Below, one piece after another: positions 17,991-25,671 of a stretch of DNA of 39,695 nt (the stretch's first letter is position 1; each line of letters begins with the position of its first letter). Under the pieces are notes generated by a model that ran no database searches, was not told the origin of the DNA, and worked only from the letters and a program-made list of their open reading frames with translations. Source of the DNA: Verrucomicrobiota bacterium (GTDB lineage: Bacteria; Verrucomicrobiota; Verrucomicrobiia; Chthoniobacterales; JAFAMB01). The stretch spans positions 1 through 39,695 of the forward strand of contig JAFAZK010000190.1 of NCBI GenBank assembly GCA_019239825.1, in the 5' to 3' direction. Made by a program: the position numbers and the translations under genes.

Positions 17991-18197
17991 CTACCAATCG
18001 CCTCTCACTTCGCCCGTCGGCTGTGGCGGCTGGTTCGGTTCAGGCGTATTCGGTGGTATCGGTTCGGGAGGAACCGGAACCGGCGTCGGCCGAGTGGGAA
18101 TGGGTCCCGGGATTGGCTCTGTCGGCACCGGCAAAGGCGGTTGTTCCGGTGGTACCGGAATCTCTGGCGGAACGTTGGGTGTTTGTAACTGTATCAT
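17991..18197 (-). CDS. Small proline-rich protein (68 aa), hypothetical
   Basis: The ORF encodes 68 residues of which nearly half are Pro, in repeats such as VPPEIPVPPEQPPLPVPTEP and IPTRPTPVPVPPEPIPP. It has no signal peptide or membrane helix and no domain. Such short Pro-Glu-Val proteins are common as hypotheticals, but low-complexity GC-rich DNA can also give chance ORFs, and a Gly-rich ORF on the opposite strand is its mirror image. There is no strong Shine-Dalgarno sequence before the ATG. It stands alone between the R1 element and the stress-like gene. Function unknown. Confidence 0.45.
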   Translation of the reverse strand: MIQLQTPNVPPEIPVPPEQPPLPVPTEPIPGPIPTRPTPVPVPPEPIPPNTPEPNQPPQPTGEVRGDW

Positions 18198-18395
18198 TAT
18201 TCTCGTGCTTCCGGCTTCGCCAGTGTGGAAAGAAAAAGCAGTTATAGGCTGCGGCTTCGTCGGACAAGCTGCGCTCGAACGTGTGTGGGTATGGACGGCC
18301 AGCTCATTTTCTCAAAGACGTTCATTGGTAATTCAAGGCGTTTGGTGAGGGACAGCGCTGTCATTCGAGCACGAGCCCGAGCACGATTGTTGGGA

Positions 18396-18812
18396 CTACC
18401 CCAAAGCCTCGATACTGAACATGCCGTATGAATTGATGAACTTGGCGCCATGCTGTTTAAGCAGATCGGCGATCTCGCGGCGTTTACTTCCGAGGGTGGC
18501 AACAACCGCAATGACGGATTCGTCGCGTCGCAGGGCCTCCGCGTAATCCTTCAGGTTACCGTCATCCAAATCACCAAATCCTGGCCCGATCTGGGCCAGT
18601 TTCGCTAGCCAGCCTTGTTTTCCAGACGCTGCGTCTAGCTTATGAGCGTCGTCAGGGCCGGATAAGACTCCAATGTCGTCCGAAGCAAATCCGCTTCCGT
18701 GCAGATCCGCTACAATTCCTTGCAGATCGGCTTCGCGCGGTAAGATGGCAACGACTTGATTAACCGGGTTCTTGAGATCGCCTTGATCTTCATAATCAGT
18801 TGCTCCTTTCAT
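18396..18812 (-). CDS. General-stress-like protein (YflT/GSP17M-like), hypothetical
   Basis: The 138-residue soluble protein contains VNQVVAILPREADLQGIVAD, then GFASDDIGVLSG, an Ala/Gly-rich middle and VIAVVATLGSKRREIADLLK near the C terminus. The pattern of two short beta-alpha units around a Gly-rich linker recalls the heat-induced stress protein YflT domain and related proteins that predict an alpha/beta fold. That resemblance is from memory and is moderate. The gene lies alone, with a 182-bp spacer to udgX. Its function is not known; a role in stress is inference from the family name only. Confidence 0.75.
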   Translation of the reverse strand: MKGATDYEDQGDLKNPVNQVVAILPREADLQGIVADLHGSGFASDDIGVLSGPDDAHKLDAASGKQGWLAKLAQIGPGFGDLDDGNLKDYAEALRRDESVIAVVATLGSKRREIADLLKQHGAKFINSYGMFSIEALG

Positions 18813-18994
18813 AAGTATCTCGGGGTTGAAGGTGAGAAAGTGCGATTGATAGACCTCCTATAGAAGGATCGTTGTAGGAGAAAAGGATGGTCGTATATCC
18901 GGTAGAGCGAAAATCTCAGCGCGCCCATCCGTTGCCTTTCGTTGCGTCCGTCGCGTCTGCGCGAGGCTGTCTGGCTTTTGTAGGCTGGTTCGCC

Positions 18995-19645
18995 TTACCC
19001 CGCAAATTCCTGCAACAGTGTTAAATCCTGCACCAAACGATCAAACTCGACATCTCTGGTCTTCGGATCAGGCGCTCGCAAAACAGACGAAGGATGAGCG
19101 GTGATCAAACAGGTCCTACCAACGGATTCGACGTGAGTGAGTTTACCACGAACGTCGGCGATACGGACCGGTACCCCAAATAGGCTGGCGGCGGCAGTAG
19201 CACCAAGCCCAACCACGATCTCCGGCTGAATCAATTCTAGCTCTGCGTGAAGCCAGGGACAGCAGGCTTGAATTTCTCGAGAGGTGGGTTTCTTGTGCAG
19301 TCTGCGTTGCCCTAAAGGTTCCCACTTAAAGTGTTTGACCGCATTGGTGACATAACACAGGTCACGATTGATTTGCGCCTGATTCAGCGCGCGGTCTAAC
19401 AATTTTCCTGCTGGTCCGACGAACGGTAGACCTTTCCGATCTTCAACGTCACCGGGTTGTTCACCAACAAACACAACACGGGCATGATTAGCTCCCGCTC
19501 CAAAAACGGTTTGCGTCGCTCGTTCCCACAGTGGACAACGCCTGCAGGTCGCCGCCGAAATTTCCGCCTCTCTCAGATTCGCAAAGTGGGGCAACTCATC
19601 CGACGGGTTCAGATAACGGCTTTTCTCCTCTCTCGCGATTCGCAT
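18995..19645 (-). CDS. udgX: UdgX-type uracil-DNA binding protein / type 4-like uracil-DNA glycosylase
   Basis: The 216-residue protein belongs to the uracil-DNA glycosylase superfamily, family 4-like. Motifs are GEQPGDVED (61-69), the N-terminal CRRC pair (34-37) expected to bind an iron-sulfur cluster, and HPSSVLR (184-190). The key feature is the loop QRRLHKKP (113-120): UdgX proteins carry a KRRIH loop whose His attacks the sugar and forms a covalent bond with the uracil site; here H117 is the equivalent. The segment TNAVKHFKW with His after VK instead of Cys also fits UdgX. It should recognise uracil in DNA irreversibly instead of turning over. Length matches the ~209-residue Mycobacterium protein. 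It stands alone, transcribed leftward. Confidence 0.9.
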   Translation of the reverse strand: MRIAREEKSRYLNPSDELPHFANLREAEISAATCRRCPLWERATQTVFGAGANHARVVFVGEQPGDVEDRKGLPFVGPAGKLLDRALNQAQINRDLCYVTNAVKHFKWEPLGQRRLHKKPTSREIQACCPWLHAELELIQPEIVVGLGATAAASLFGVPVRIADVRGKLTHVESVGRTCLITAHPSSVLRAPDPKTRDVEFDRLVQDLTLLQEFAG

Positions 19646-19981
19646 GATTTCAGGGGAATCGCAGCCGGAACCGCTTAAGGTTCTATGTTTAGGCTCTCCG
19701 TTCGAAGTTCAATGTTCAAAGTCGTCCCGAGATCAGGCCGCGTCATGTAAACCTTGAACTTAGAACTTATAACTTTGAACCTAGAACCGATCGCGAGTTG
19801 ACGAGCGATCTAGCGGTGGGTGGCGCATTGATCAAAAGAGCAGGGGTCTTCCCTGTCTTTGCGGCAACGCTCTTCCTTTGTAGCGACAGCCTTCCGATGC
19901 GCGTCAGGCTTGCTTAGGCCAGGCATTCTTTGAGCAAGCCTAACCGCGCCGAAGGTTTACGACCAACCAGGTAGTACTTTT
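19646..19981. other. Intergenic region with GAACTT-type simple repeats; possible promoter of the ThDP enzyme
   Basis: The 336-bp divergent gap holds interspersed TTGAAC/GAACTT/TTAGAAC words from about 19680 to 19790, some in inverted orientation (GTTCAATGTTCAAAG left, TTGAACTTAGAACTT right). After that, 19900-19960 carries AAGCCTAACCGCGCCGAAGG, a phrase repeated at 25788-25802 as ACTAACCGCGCCGAAGG. I see no tRNA or ORF. A promoter for the downstream gene presumably lies in the last 150 bp, but no box is convincing. Confidence 0.5.
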
Positions 19982-21772
19982 ATGAGCAGCGCGACAGTTA
20001 GCGATTTCTTGATTCAACGGATAAAAGAATGGGGTATCCGGCGCATCTACGGTTTTCCCGGCGACGGTATTAACGGCATCATCGGCGCAATCGACCGAGC
20101 CGATGGAGAAATAGAATACATCCAGGTCCGCCATGAGGAGATGGCCGCTTTCATGGCTTGCGCCCATGCGAAATTCACTGGCGAAGTTGGAATTTGTCTA
20201 GCGACCTCGGGTCCCGGCGCAATCCACCTTCTCAATGGGTTATACGACGCAAAGATGGACCATCAGCCGGTGGTGGCCATTGTGGGACAACAGGCTCGAG
20301 CTGCTATGGGTGGCCATTATCAACAGGAGGTCGATTTGATCTCTCTGTTCAAGGATGTCGCCCAGGAATATGTGCACATGGCATCGTCTCCGGTGCAGGT
20401 GCGCCACTTAATCGATCGCGCCATCCGCATCGCCAAGGCGGAGCGAACGGTCACCTGCATCATACTACCTAACGATGTCCAGGAGATGCCGGCCGTGGTC
20501 GATCCTCCCCGCGCGCACGGAACGATCCATTCGGGAATCGGATTCGGATCACCCAGAGTGATTCCCAGTGAAAGCGAGTTGCATCGCGCCGCCGATGTCC
20601 TGAACGCTGGAAAGAAAATTGCGATGCTGGTGGGCGCGGGCGCACTCAAGGCGACAGACGAAGTCATTCAAGTGGCTGACATCCTTGGCGCCGGAGTTTC
20701 TAAAGCGTTACTAGGCAAGGCGGCTATTCCCGATGAGTTACCTTTCTGTTGCGGACCAATCGGACTCTTAGGAAGTAAACCGAGCTGGACCATGATGGAG
20801 GAGTGCGACACCCTCCTCATGGTCGGCTCCAGTTTTCCTTATTCGGAGTTTTTGCCGAAAGAAGGTCAGGCCAGAGGGGTCCAAATCGATATTGATCCGA
20901 AGTTCCTCAGTCTGCGTTATCCAATGGAGGTCAATCTGGTAGGTGACAGCGCGGAAACATTGCGCGCACTTATTCCCCTGCTCGAGAAAAAAACAGACCA
21001 GAGTTGGCGTAAGAAGCTGGAGAAAGAAATCGCGGATTGGTGGAAAGTACTGGAGGCGCGGGCCATGACCGACGCTAACCCGATTAACCCGCAACGGGTT
21101 TTCTGGGAATTATCCTCGCGTCTACCGGATAATTGTATCCTGACTGCAGACTCGGGTTCCGTCGCGAACTGGTACGCTCGCGATCTGAAAGTCCGGCGTG
21201 GGATGATGGCGTCATTATCCGGCACGTTAGCCACGATGGGGCCGGGCGTCCCTTACGCCATTGCCGCTAAGTTCGCCTTTCCCAACCGGGCTGTCATTGC
21301 TTTGGTTGGCGATGGCGCCATGCTGATGAACGGTAACAATGAGTTAGTTACCGTGTCAGAGCATTGGCATGAATGGAGTGATCCCCGCTTTATCATACTA
21401 GTATTGGCAAATCGAGACCTGAACCAGGTCACTTGGGAACAGCGAGTCTTAGCCGGCGATCCCAAATTCGAAACCTCGCAGAACGTGCCCGATTTCCAGT
21501 TTGCACGTTATGCGGACTTGCTAGGGTTAAACGGAATCAGGGTTGATACTCCTGACGATGTCGGACCCGCCTGGGATAGGGCACTGGCATCCGACCGGCC
21601 AGTGGTTTATGAGGTATTGACCGATCCGGAAGTTCCCACCCTTCCTCCGCATATCACGTTCAAAATGGCGAAGAACTTTATGAGCTCGATGTTCTCGGAT
21701 CCAAATACCGCCGACATGGTCAGAGGAACGTTTAAGGACGCGATTCAAGGAGTCCTACCGCATAAGAATTAA
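19982..21772 (+). CDS. Thiamine diphosphate-dependent enzyme, pyruvate oxidase / acetolactate synthase-like
   Basis: The 596-residue protein has the three-domain layout of the ThDP enzyme superfamily: N-terminal Pyr domain (about 1-170) with YGFPGDGINGIIGAI and the catalytic Glu in RHEEMAAFMA; central domain (about 190-330); C-terminal PP domain with the GDGAMLMNGNNELVT motif (about 440-455) that binds Mg-diphosphate. It resembles pyruvate dehydrogenase (quinone)/pyruvate oxidase and relatives annotated only as ThDP-requiring. Which substrate it uses cannot be told. It lacks a small acetolactate synthase subunit gene beside it, which argues mildly against acetohydroxyacid synthase in isoleucine-valine synthesis. 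It is monocistronic. Confidence 0.9.
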   Translation: MSSATVSDFLIQRIKEWGIRRIYGFPGDGINGIIGAIDRADGEIEYIQVRHEEMAAFMACAHAKFTGEVGICLATSGPGAIHLLNGLYDAKMDHQPVVAIVGQQARAAMGGHYQQEVDLISLFKDVAQEYVHMASSPVQVRHLIDRAIRIAKAERTVTCIILPNDVQEMPAVVDPPRAHGTIHSGIGFGSPRVIPSESELHRAADVLNAGKKIAMLVGAGALKATDEVIQVADILGAGVSKALLGKAAIPDELPFCCGPIGLLGSKPSWTMMEECDTLLMVGSSFPYSEFLPKEGQARGVQIDIDPKFLSLRYPMEVNLVGDSAETLRALIPLLEKKTDQSWRKKLEKEIADWWKVLEARAMTDANPINPQRVFWELSSRLPDNCILTADSGSVANWYARDLKVRRGMMASLSGTLATMGPGVPYAIAAKFAFPNRAVIALVGDGAMLMNGNNELVTVSEHWHEWSDPRFIILVLANRDLNQVTWEQRVLAGDPKFETSQNVPDFQFARYADLLGLNGIRVDTPDDVGPAWDRALASDRPVVYEVLTDPEVPTLPPHITFKMAKNFMSSMFSDPNTADMVRGTFKDAIQGVLPHKN

Positions 21773-21921
21773 ATCGGGAATGGGCCACACAGACAACCGC
21801 GAATGTACGCGAATAGACAGCCGCAACGCACGCGAATGCGGAAGCCTAATTGCAGATGAATCCTTCTTCGCTAAACCAGGAGACAAAGTATTAGCAGGGC
21901 GAAAGCTTCGGAGGACAAGCT

Positions 21922-22185
21922 GCAGATTGACGCAGATTGCAAACGAGTAAGCTCGGGAGGAGCGACATCGTTATAGCCGCGCAATTGCCAATTGGCACAG
22001 CTCCGTAGGAGCGGCATCTGGTCGGCGGTGACGGCGGAGCTGTGGCCTCTACAAATGGACAATGTAAACCACCGCTAATCCCCTTCTCTATGTCGCTCCT
22101 ACGGAGCTGGCCAGGATAGGCGCGTGGCTACCTATAAATATTGCGCTCCTACGGAGCTGGCTGATCCGCGGGATCACAAAGCACC
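21922..22185. repeat. Family C direct repeat, copy C1
   Basis: About 264 bp aligning with 23533-23793 in the same orientation: both begin with GCAGATT-CGCAGATT words, run through TATAGCCGCGC, CAATTGGCAC, GCTCCGTAGGAGCG and AATGTAAACCACCGCTA, and end with two copies of GCTCCTACGGAGCTGG. The GCTCCGTAGGAGC words form short palindromes. The pair flanks the enolase-superfamily gene. Each copy is followed by an octamer tract. No ORF of interest lies within. Confidence 0.82.
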
Positions 22186-22199
22186 ACCCCACCATCCCC

Positions 22200-22271
22200 C
22201 GTCCAACACTCCAACACTCCATCACTCCATCACTCCTGAAGTCCATCACTCCTGAACTCCTGAACTCCTAA
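22200..22271. repeat. Octamer tract (CATCACTC/CAACACTC), short copy
   Basis: Consecutive 8-bp units CAACACTC, CATCACTC and degenerate CTGAACTC run up to 4 bases before the GTG start of the enolase-superfamily gene. The leader and ribosome-binding region of that gene is therefore repeat sequence with no Shine-Dalgarno match. A longer version follows C2 at 23794. Confidence 0.8.
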
Positions 22272-22275
22272 ACCC

Positions 22276-23367
22276 GTGCCCACAATCGACCACTTACAGG
22301 TATCCGCTTATACCGTTCCGACTGATCTACCGGAAGGAGATGGAACGCTGGACTGGAACAGAACTACCCTAGTTCTAGTTCAGGCAACCGGAGGATCCAA
22401 GACTGGGATCGGGTATACCTATGCTGATTTGGCCACAGCACGCTTAGTCGAAGATAAACTCAGCCCGTTGATTACAGGCCGGGATGTTGGGGAGATTCCG
22501 AGGCTATGGAAACAGATGTCGGTCCATACGCGAAACCTGGGCCATTCCGGAATCGTGGCGATGGCAATCTCAGCTGTTGACACTGCCCTGTGGGATCTCA
22601 AAGCCAGATTAATGAACGTTCCGCTTTGCGAACTTTTAGGAATGGCTCGTGATTATATCCCAATTTACGGAAGCGGTGGGTTCACCTCCTATTCTATCGA
22701 TCAGTTACAAGAACAGCTTGGGAATTGGGCGGAAGCGGGAATGCAATGGGTCAAAATGAAAGTCGGCAGCGAACCAGAGACGGATTTTGCCCGGGCAGAC
22801 GCTGCTCGGAAAGCAATTGGTTCCAAAACCGGACTGTTGGTGGACGCTAATGGAGCCTACAGCCGGAAACAAGCGCTAGCCTTTGCTCAACGCTTTACTG
22901 AGCTTGATGTTACCTGGTTCGAGGAGCCCGTGTCCTCCGACGACCTGGAAGGCCTAAGGTTGATTCGGGATCGCGCCCCCGCCGGAATGGAAATCGCCGC
23001 AGGCGAATACGGCTACGATAGTTGCTACTTCCGCCGTTTAATCGAGGCAGGCGCAGTCGACGTTTTGCAAGCCGACGTCACGCGTTGTGGTGGAATTACC
23101 GGGTTCCTGGCCGCAGGAATTCTGGCCGAAGCCAGCGGGCTCTCGCTTTCCTCACATTGTGCACCTTTACTTCACCTACATCCCGCTTGCTCCACCCCCG
23201 CATTCAGACATGCAGAATATTTTCATGATCACGTCCGAATCGAAAGCCTGTTCTTTGAAAACGTCCCCACCCCGACGAAGGGGTTTCTGAGACCCGACCT
23301 TACCCAGCCGGGCATCGGCGTGGTCTTTAAGGAGAAGGACGTCAGCAAATATCAACAGTCTTTCTAA
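22276..23367 (+). CDS. Mandelate racemase/muconate lactonizing enzyme-like enolase-superfamily protein
   Basis: The 363-residue protein has the enolase-superfamily capping domain (1-125) and a (beta/alpha)7 barrel. Catalytic features visible are K160-M-K162 (KxK), D190 with N192 (LLVDANGAY), E216/E217 (WFEEPV) and E244 (AAGEYGY) as likely metal ligands, and a D267-H294 pair spaced 27 residues apart (ADVTRCGGIT, SSHCAPLLH). That combination is the mandelate racemase subgroup, which includes sugar-acid dehydratases and epimerases; the exact substrate cannot be stated. The start is GTG, in agreement with a normal N terminus (MPTIDHLQVSAYTVPT), without a recognisable Shine-Dalgarno. The gene is bracketed by family C direct repeats, with no pathway partner next to it. 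Confidence 0.9.
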   Translation: MPTIDHLQVSAYTVPTDLPEGDGTLDWNRTTLVLVQATGGSKTGIGYTYADLATARLVEDKLSPLITGRDVGEIPRLWKQMSVHTRNLGHSGIVAMAISAVDTALWDLKARLMNVPLCELLGMARDYIPIYGSGGFTSYSIDQLQEQLGNWAEAGMQWVKMKVGSEPETDFARADAARKAIGSKTGLLVDANGAYSRKQALAFAQRFTELDVTWFEEPVSSDDLEGLRLIRDRAPAGMEIAAGEYGYDSCYFRRLIEAGAVDVLQADVTRCGGITGFLAAGILAEASGLSLSSHCAPLLHLHPACSTPAFRHAEYFHDHVRIESLFFENVPTPTKGFLRPDLTQPGIGVVFKEKDVSKYQQSF

Positions 23368-23411
23368 TAAAAGCGTTAACGACAGGATCCGTCGCCCAGC
23401 TATCTGTCGGT

Positions 23412-23470
23412 CGCCCTTTCAGGGCGATCGCATCATCTACACCTAACCAGGGCTAAAGCCCTGGGCTATT
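23412..23470. repeat. Family D palindromes
   Basis: CGCCCTTTCAGGGCG (23412-23426) and CCAGGGCTAAAGCCCTGGGCTAT (23447-23469) match the motifs in the ctaC-ctaD spacer (4112-4281). Both are self-complementary and lie shortly after the stop codon of the enolase-superfamily gene, where they could act as a terminator-like structure. Confidence 0.7.
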
Positions 23471-23532
23471 CTATGGGACCACTTGGTGGTCAAACGGCAG
23501 AAACGGTAACCGGATACAGAAGATTAAATATC

Positions 23533-23793
23533 CGCAGATTACGCAGATTGGCCCAGATTCGAACAAATAAGCTCCGTCGGGGCGACATCTTTATAGCCGC
23601 GCCATGGTCAATTGGCACCGCTCCGTAGGAGCGACGTCTAATCGGCAGCACTGTGACCTCTATGTATGAAGAATGTAAACCACCGCTAGTTCCCCTTGCC
23701 TATGTCGCTCCTACGGAGCTGGCCAGGAAATGTGCCGGCTACCTATAAATATTGCGCTCCTACGGAGCTGGCCGATCTGCGGATTACAAAACA
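23533..23793. repeat. Family C direct repeat, copy C2
   Basis: About 261 bp, same orientation as C1 (21922-22185), with the same internal order: TATAGCCGCGC, CAATTGGCACCGCTCC, AATGTAAACCACCGCTAG, TATGTCGCTCCTACGGAGC, ACCTATAAATATTGCGCTCC and a second GAGCTGGCCGATC. Differences are spread along the copy, so the duplication is not recent. It lies 166 bp after the stop of the enolase-superfamily gene. Confidence 0.82.
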
Positions 23794-23976
23794 TCCTTCC
23801 ATCCTTTCAACACTCCAACACTCCATCACTCCATCCTTTCAACACTCCAACACTCCATCACTCCATCACTCCATCACTCCATCACTCCATCACTCCATCA
23901 CTCCATCACTCCATCACTCCAACACCCCATCACTCCATCACCCCAACACTCCAACACTCCATCACTCCATCACTCC
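23794..23976. repeat. Octamer tandem tract (CATCACTC/CAACACTC), long copy
   Basis: About 22 units of 8 bp: CATCACTC repeated many times, with CAACACTC, CATCCTTT and CAACACCC variants. It reads open in all three frames, producing long His-Ser-Pro-Thr ORFs that are not genes. Such tracts vary in copy number by slippage. It sits between C2 and the nucleotidyltransferase gene. Confidence 0.88.
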
Positions 23977-24081
23977 TGTTAGAAACGATCTATTTAGGTT
24001 ACGGATCACGTTCAACCCCACACCGAAATCTGCGTAATCTGTGTAATCTGCGGATCCTAAATTCTGTTCTTCGCGCAGCGA

Positions 24082-24873
24082 CTACGGTTTGTGGCGGCGA
24101 GCGAGTTCGGAGCCCGCTTCTACCCAGCGTTTAAGCTCGTCTGCGGTCATCGCAGATCGACCTATTAGCCGAGCATCCAGGTGGTCGCGCAGGTCCGATT
24201 CATATTGAATTCGAGACAACAATGTCCCGTTACAGACGGGATCAACCGGGGCAGGTTCAGTCTGCTCCCTCATCCCTCTTGTAGCGAACTCTTTCATCAA
24301 CTTTGAAGGTATCAGATGACGTTTCGACGGAAAAATGAAACCGAACAAGATCAAATGGCTCCACAATACCCTCCAATCAGTGTCGAATCGTTTGACCAGC
24401 CGGTTCCAGTCCAGGTTAGGCGCGCACGCGCTCAGCATATGCGCAACGTCAGCTCCGTCGAACCGTTCTCGCTCCATAATATAAGCCTTCTGCCAGATCA
24501 GCTCTTCTGGCGGAACGATCTTAACTTCCAGACCAAAGATGGTGGCTTCGCGAGCGTACTCGAACCAGACGTCATCCACAGGTCCTAGTCCATTCCCTGA
24601 GCGAAAAATGATATCGATATAGACTTGCCCGGACTGAATTTTCGCCAGCCAGTGAGTAAAGGTATAGTCAGCAGCGTAACCAGCCTGTCTCCACATGGCC
24701 AGCGCGGGCCCGACATCTTTTGGGCGTAGAAAGAGATCAAAATCTTTAGTGTCGCGGTTAATCCGGGTATATTCAGCGAGCGCGTAGGCGCCCCCCACCA
24801 GAAAGTCGATTTTATTATCGCGAAGCAGCTGCATGGCAGCCCGGCAAACCTCGCCTCGACGTTGCAATTTCAT
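24082..24873 (-). CDS. Nucleotidyltransferase-fold protein
   Basis: From the ATG at 24873 the protein has 263 residues. It begins with a helix, then FLVGGAYALAEYT and the acidic pair in TKDFDLFL (D44, D46), the Gly-Gly and DxD pattern of the polymerase-beta-type nucleotidyltransferase fold, seen in AbiEii-like and DUF-type proteins. A third acidic residue may be D79 in YIDIIFR. The C-terminal half (about 130-263) is helical and ends RHKP. The longer ATG (24993) adds 40 residues overlapping the divergent gene and without similarity, so I rejected it. The start lacks a good ribosome site. It is divergent from a metallophosphoesterase. Substrate unknown. Confidence 0.8.
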   Translation of the reverse strand: MKLQRRGEVCRAAMQLLRDNKIDFLVGGAYALAEYTRINRDTKDFDLFLRPKDVGPALAMWRQAGYAADYTFTHWLAKIQSGQVYIDIIFRSGNGLGPVDDVWFEYAREATIFGLEVKIVPPEELIWQKAYIMERERFDGADVAHMLSACAPNLDWNRLVKRFDTDWRVLWSHLILFGFIFPSKRHLIPSKLMKEFATRGMREQTEPAPVDPVCNGTLLSRIQYESDLRDHLDARLIGRSAMTADELKRWVEAGSELARRHKP

Positions 24874-24916
24874 TCTATAAAGTGCGCACTGCAAAGCGCA
24901 GGTGCGCCTATAGAAT
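24872..24916. promoter_or_regulatory. 45-bp dyad in the divergent promoter region (possible operator)
   Basis: ATTCTATA at 24872-24879 is the exact inverse of TATAGAAT at 24909-24916, and the bases between (TGCGCACTGC / GCGCAGGTGCGC) continue the dyad with one offset. TATAGAAT lies about 15 bases before the AAAGGAGGT ribosome site of the phosphoesterase and could be its -10 box. The left arm touches the ATG of the nucleotidyltransferase, so a shared regulator binding here is plausible but untested. Confidence 0.4.
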
Positions 24917-24945
24917 CGAAATATTTTTGAAAAGGAGGTCGTTAA

Positions 24946-25671
24946 ATGGCCGAAAAAAATGAAACGCGCGTCGCCGCCGTGGCAGACATCCACTACGGCA
25001 AAACTGCAAAAGGGAAACTTCGCGATCTGTTTGTGGACGCCACGTCAACAGCCGACGTGCTCGTAATCGCTGGTGATTTGACCGAATACGGGTCCCCCGA
25101 AGAAGCCACGGTTCTAGCGGAGGATTTGCGCACCCACGTGCGCATCCCGGTGATTGCGGTACTAGGCAATCATGACTTTGAATCCGGAAAATCTGCTGAA
25201 GTCCAAAGCGCGCTGGAAAGCGTCGGTGTCACCTTCCTCGATGGCAGCGGAATTGAAGTCAATGGCGTCGGCTTTGCGGGAGTATGCGGGTTTGGTGGCG
25301 GGTTTGACCGTCAGATGCTAAGCGCATGGGGTGAGCCTCTGATCAAAGCTTTCGTGCAAGAAGGCGTCGACCATTCGCTGAGATTAGGAAAAGCACTCAC
25401 CAATCTGACGACGGAAAAAAGGGTCGTTGTTCTGCACTATTCGCCAGTCCGCAGCACCGTTAAAGGGGAGAACCCGGAGATCTACCCTTTCCTGGGCTCG
25501 AGCCATTTGGAATCCGTCATCGACAATTTTGGAGCGTCGGTGGTGTTCCACGGTCACGCCCACAGCGGCGAAGCTGAAGGTAAAACCACCAAAGACATAC
25601 CCGTGTTTAATGTTGCTCTTCCGGTGCTCATGCGGACCAGCAAGAAGCCGTTTTTGCTGTATAAGGTATAA
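24946..25671 (+). CDS. Calcineurin-like metallophosphoesterase
   Basis: The 241-residue protein carries all five metallophosphoesterase motifs in order: ADIHYG (D-x-H), IAGDLTEYG (GD), LGNHDFE (GNHD), VLHYSPV (H) and FHGHAHSG (GH-x-H). These bind two metal ions and hydrolyse phosphoesters; the substrate (nucleotide, nucleic acid or phospholipid) is not predictable. It has a strong ribosome site (AAAGGAGGT, 6 bases before ATG). No signal peptide, so cytoplasmic. It ends at 25671 with no downstream partner, and the divergent nucleotidyltransferase across 72 bp is its only close neighbour. Confidence 0.93.
   Translation: MAEKNETRVAAVADIHYGKTAKGKLRDLFVDATSTADVLVIAGDLTEYGSPEEATVLAEDLRTHVRIPVIAVLGNHDFESGKSAEVQSALESVGVTFLDGSGIEVNGVGFAGVCGFGGGFDRQMLSAWGEPLIKAFVQEGVDHSLRLGKALTNLTTEKRVVVLHYSPVRSTVKGENPEIYPFLGSSHLESVIDNFGASVVFHGHAHSGEAEGKTTKDIPVFNVALPVLMRTSKKPFLLYKV

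Noticed and set aside
17917-18348. 143-aa Gly-rich ORF on the plus strand
   Set aside because: It is the antisense of the Pro-rich ORF and contains no recognisable domain; at most one of the two can be coding.
23794-23976. CRISPR array
   Set aside because: The tract is a tandem 8-bp unit without spacers, and no cas genes are present.
23696-24134. Long ORFs rich in His-Ser-Pro-Thr over the octamer tract
   Set aside because: All three frames are open because the 8-bp unit lacks stop codons; low complexity and no start signal.
24873-24993. Longer start of the nucleotidyltransferase at ATG 24993
   Set aside because: It would overlap the start of the divergent phosphoesterase and cross the dyad, and the 40 extra residues look non-coding.
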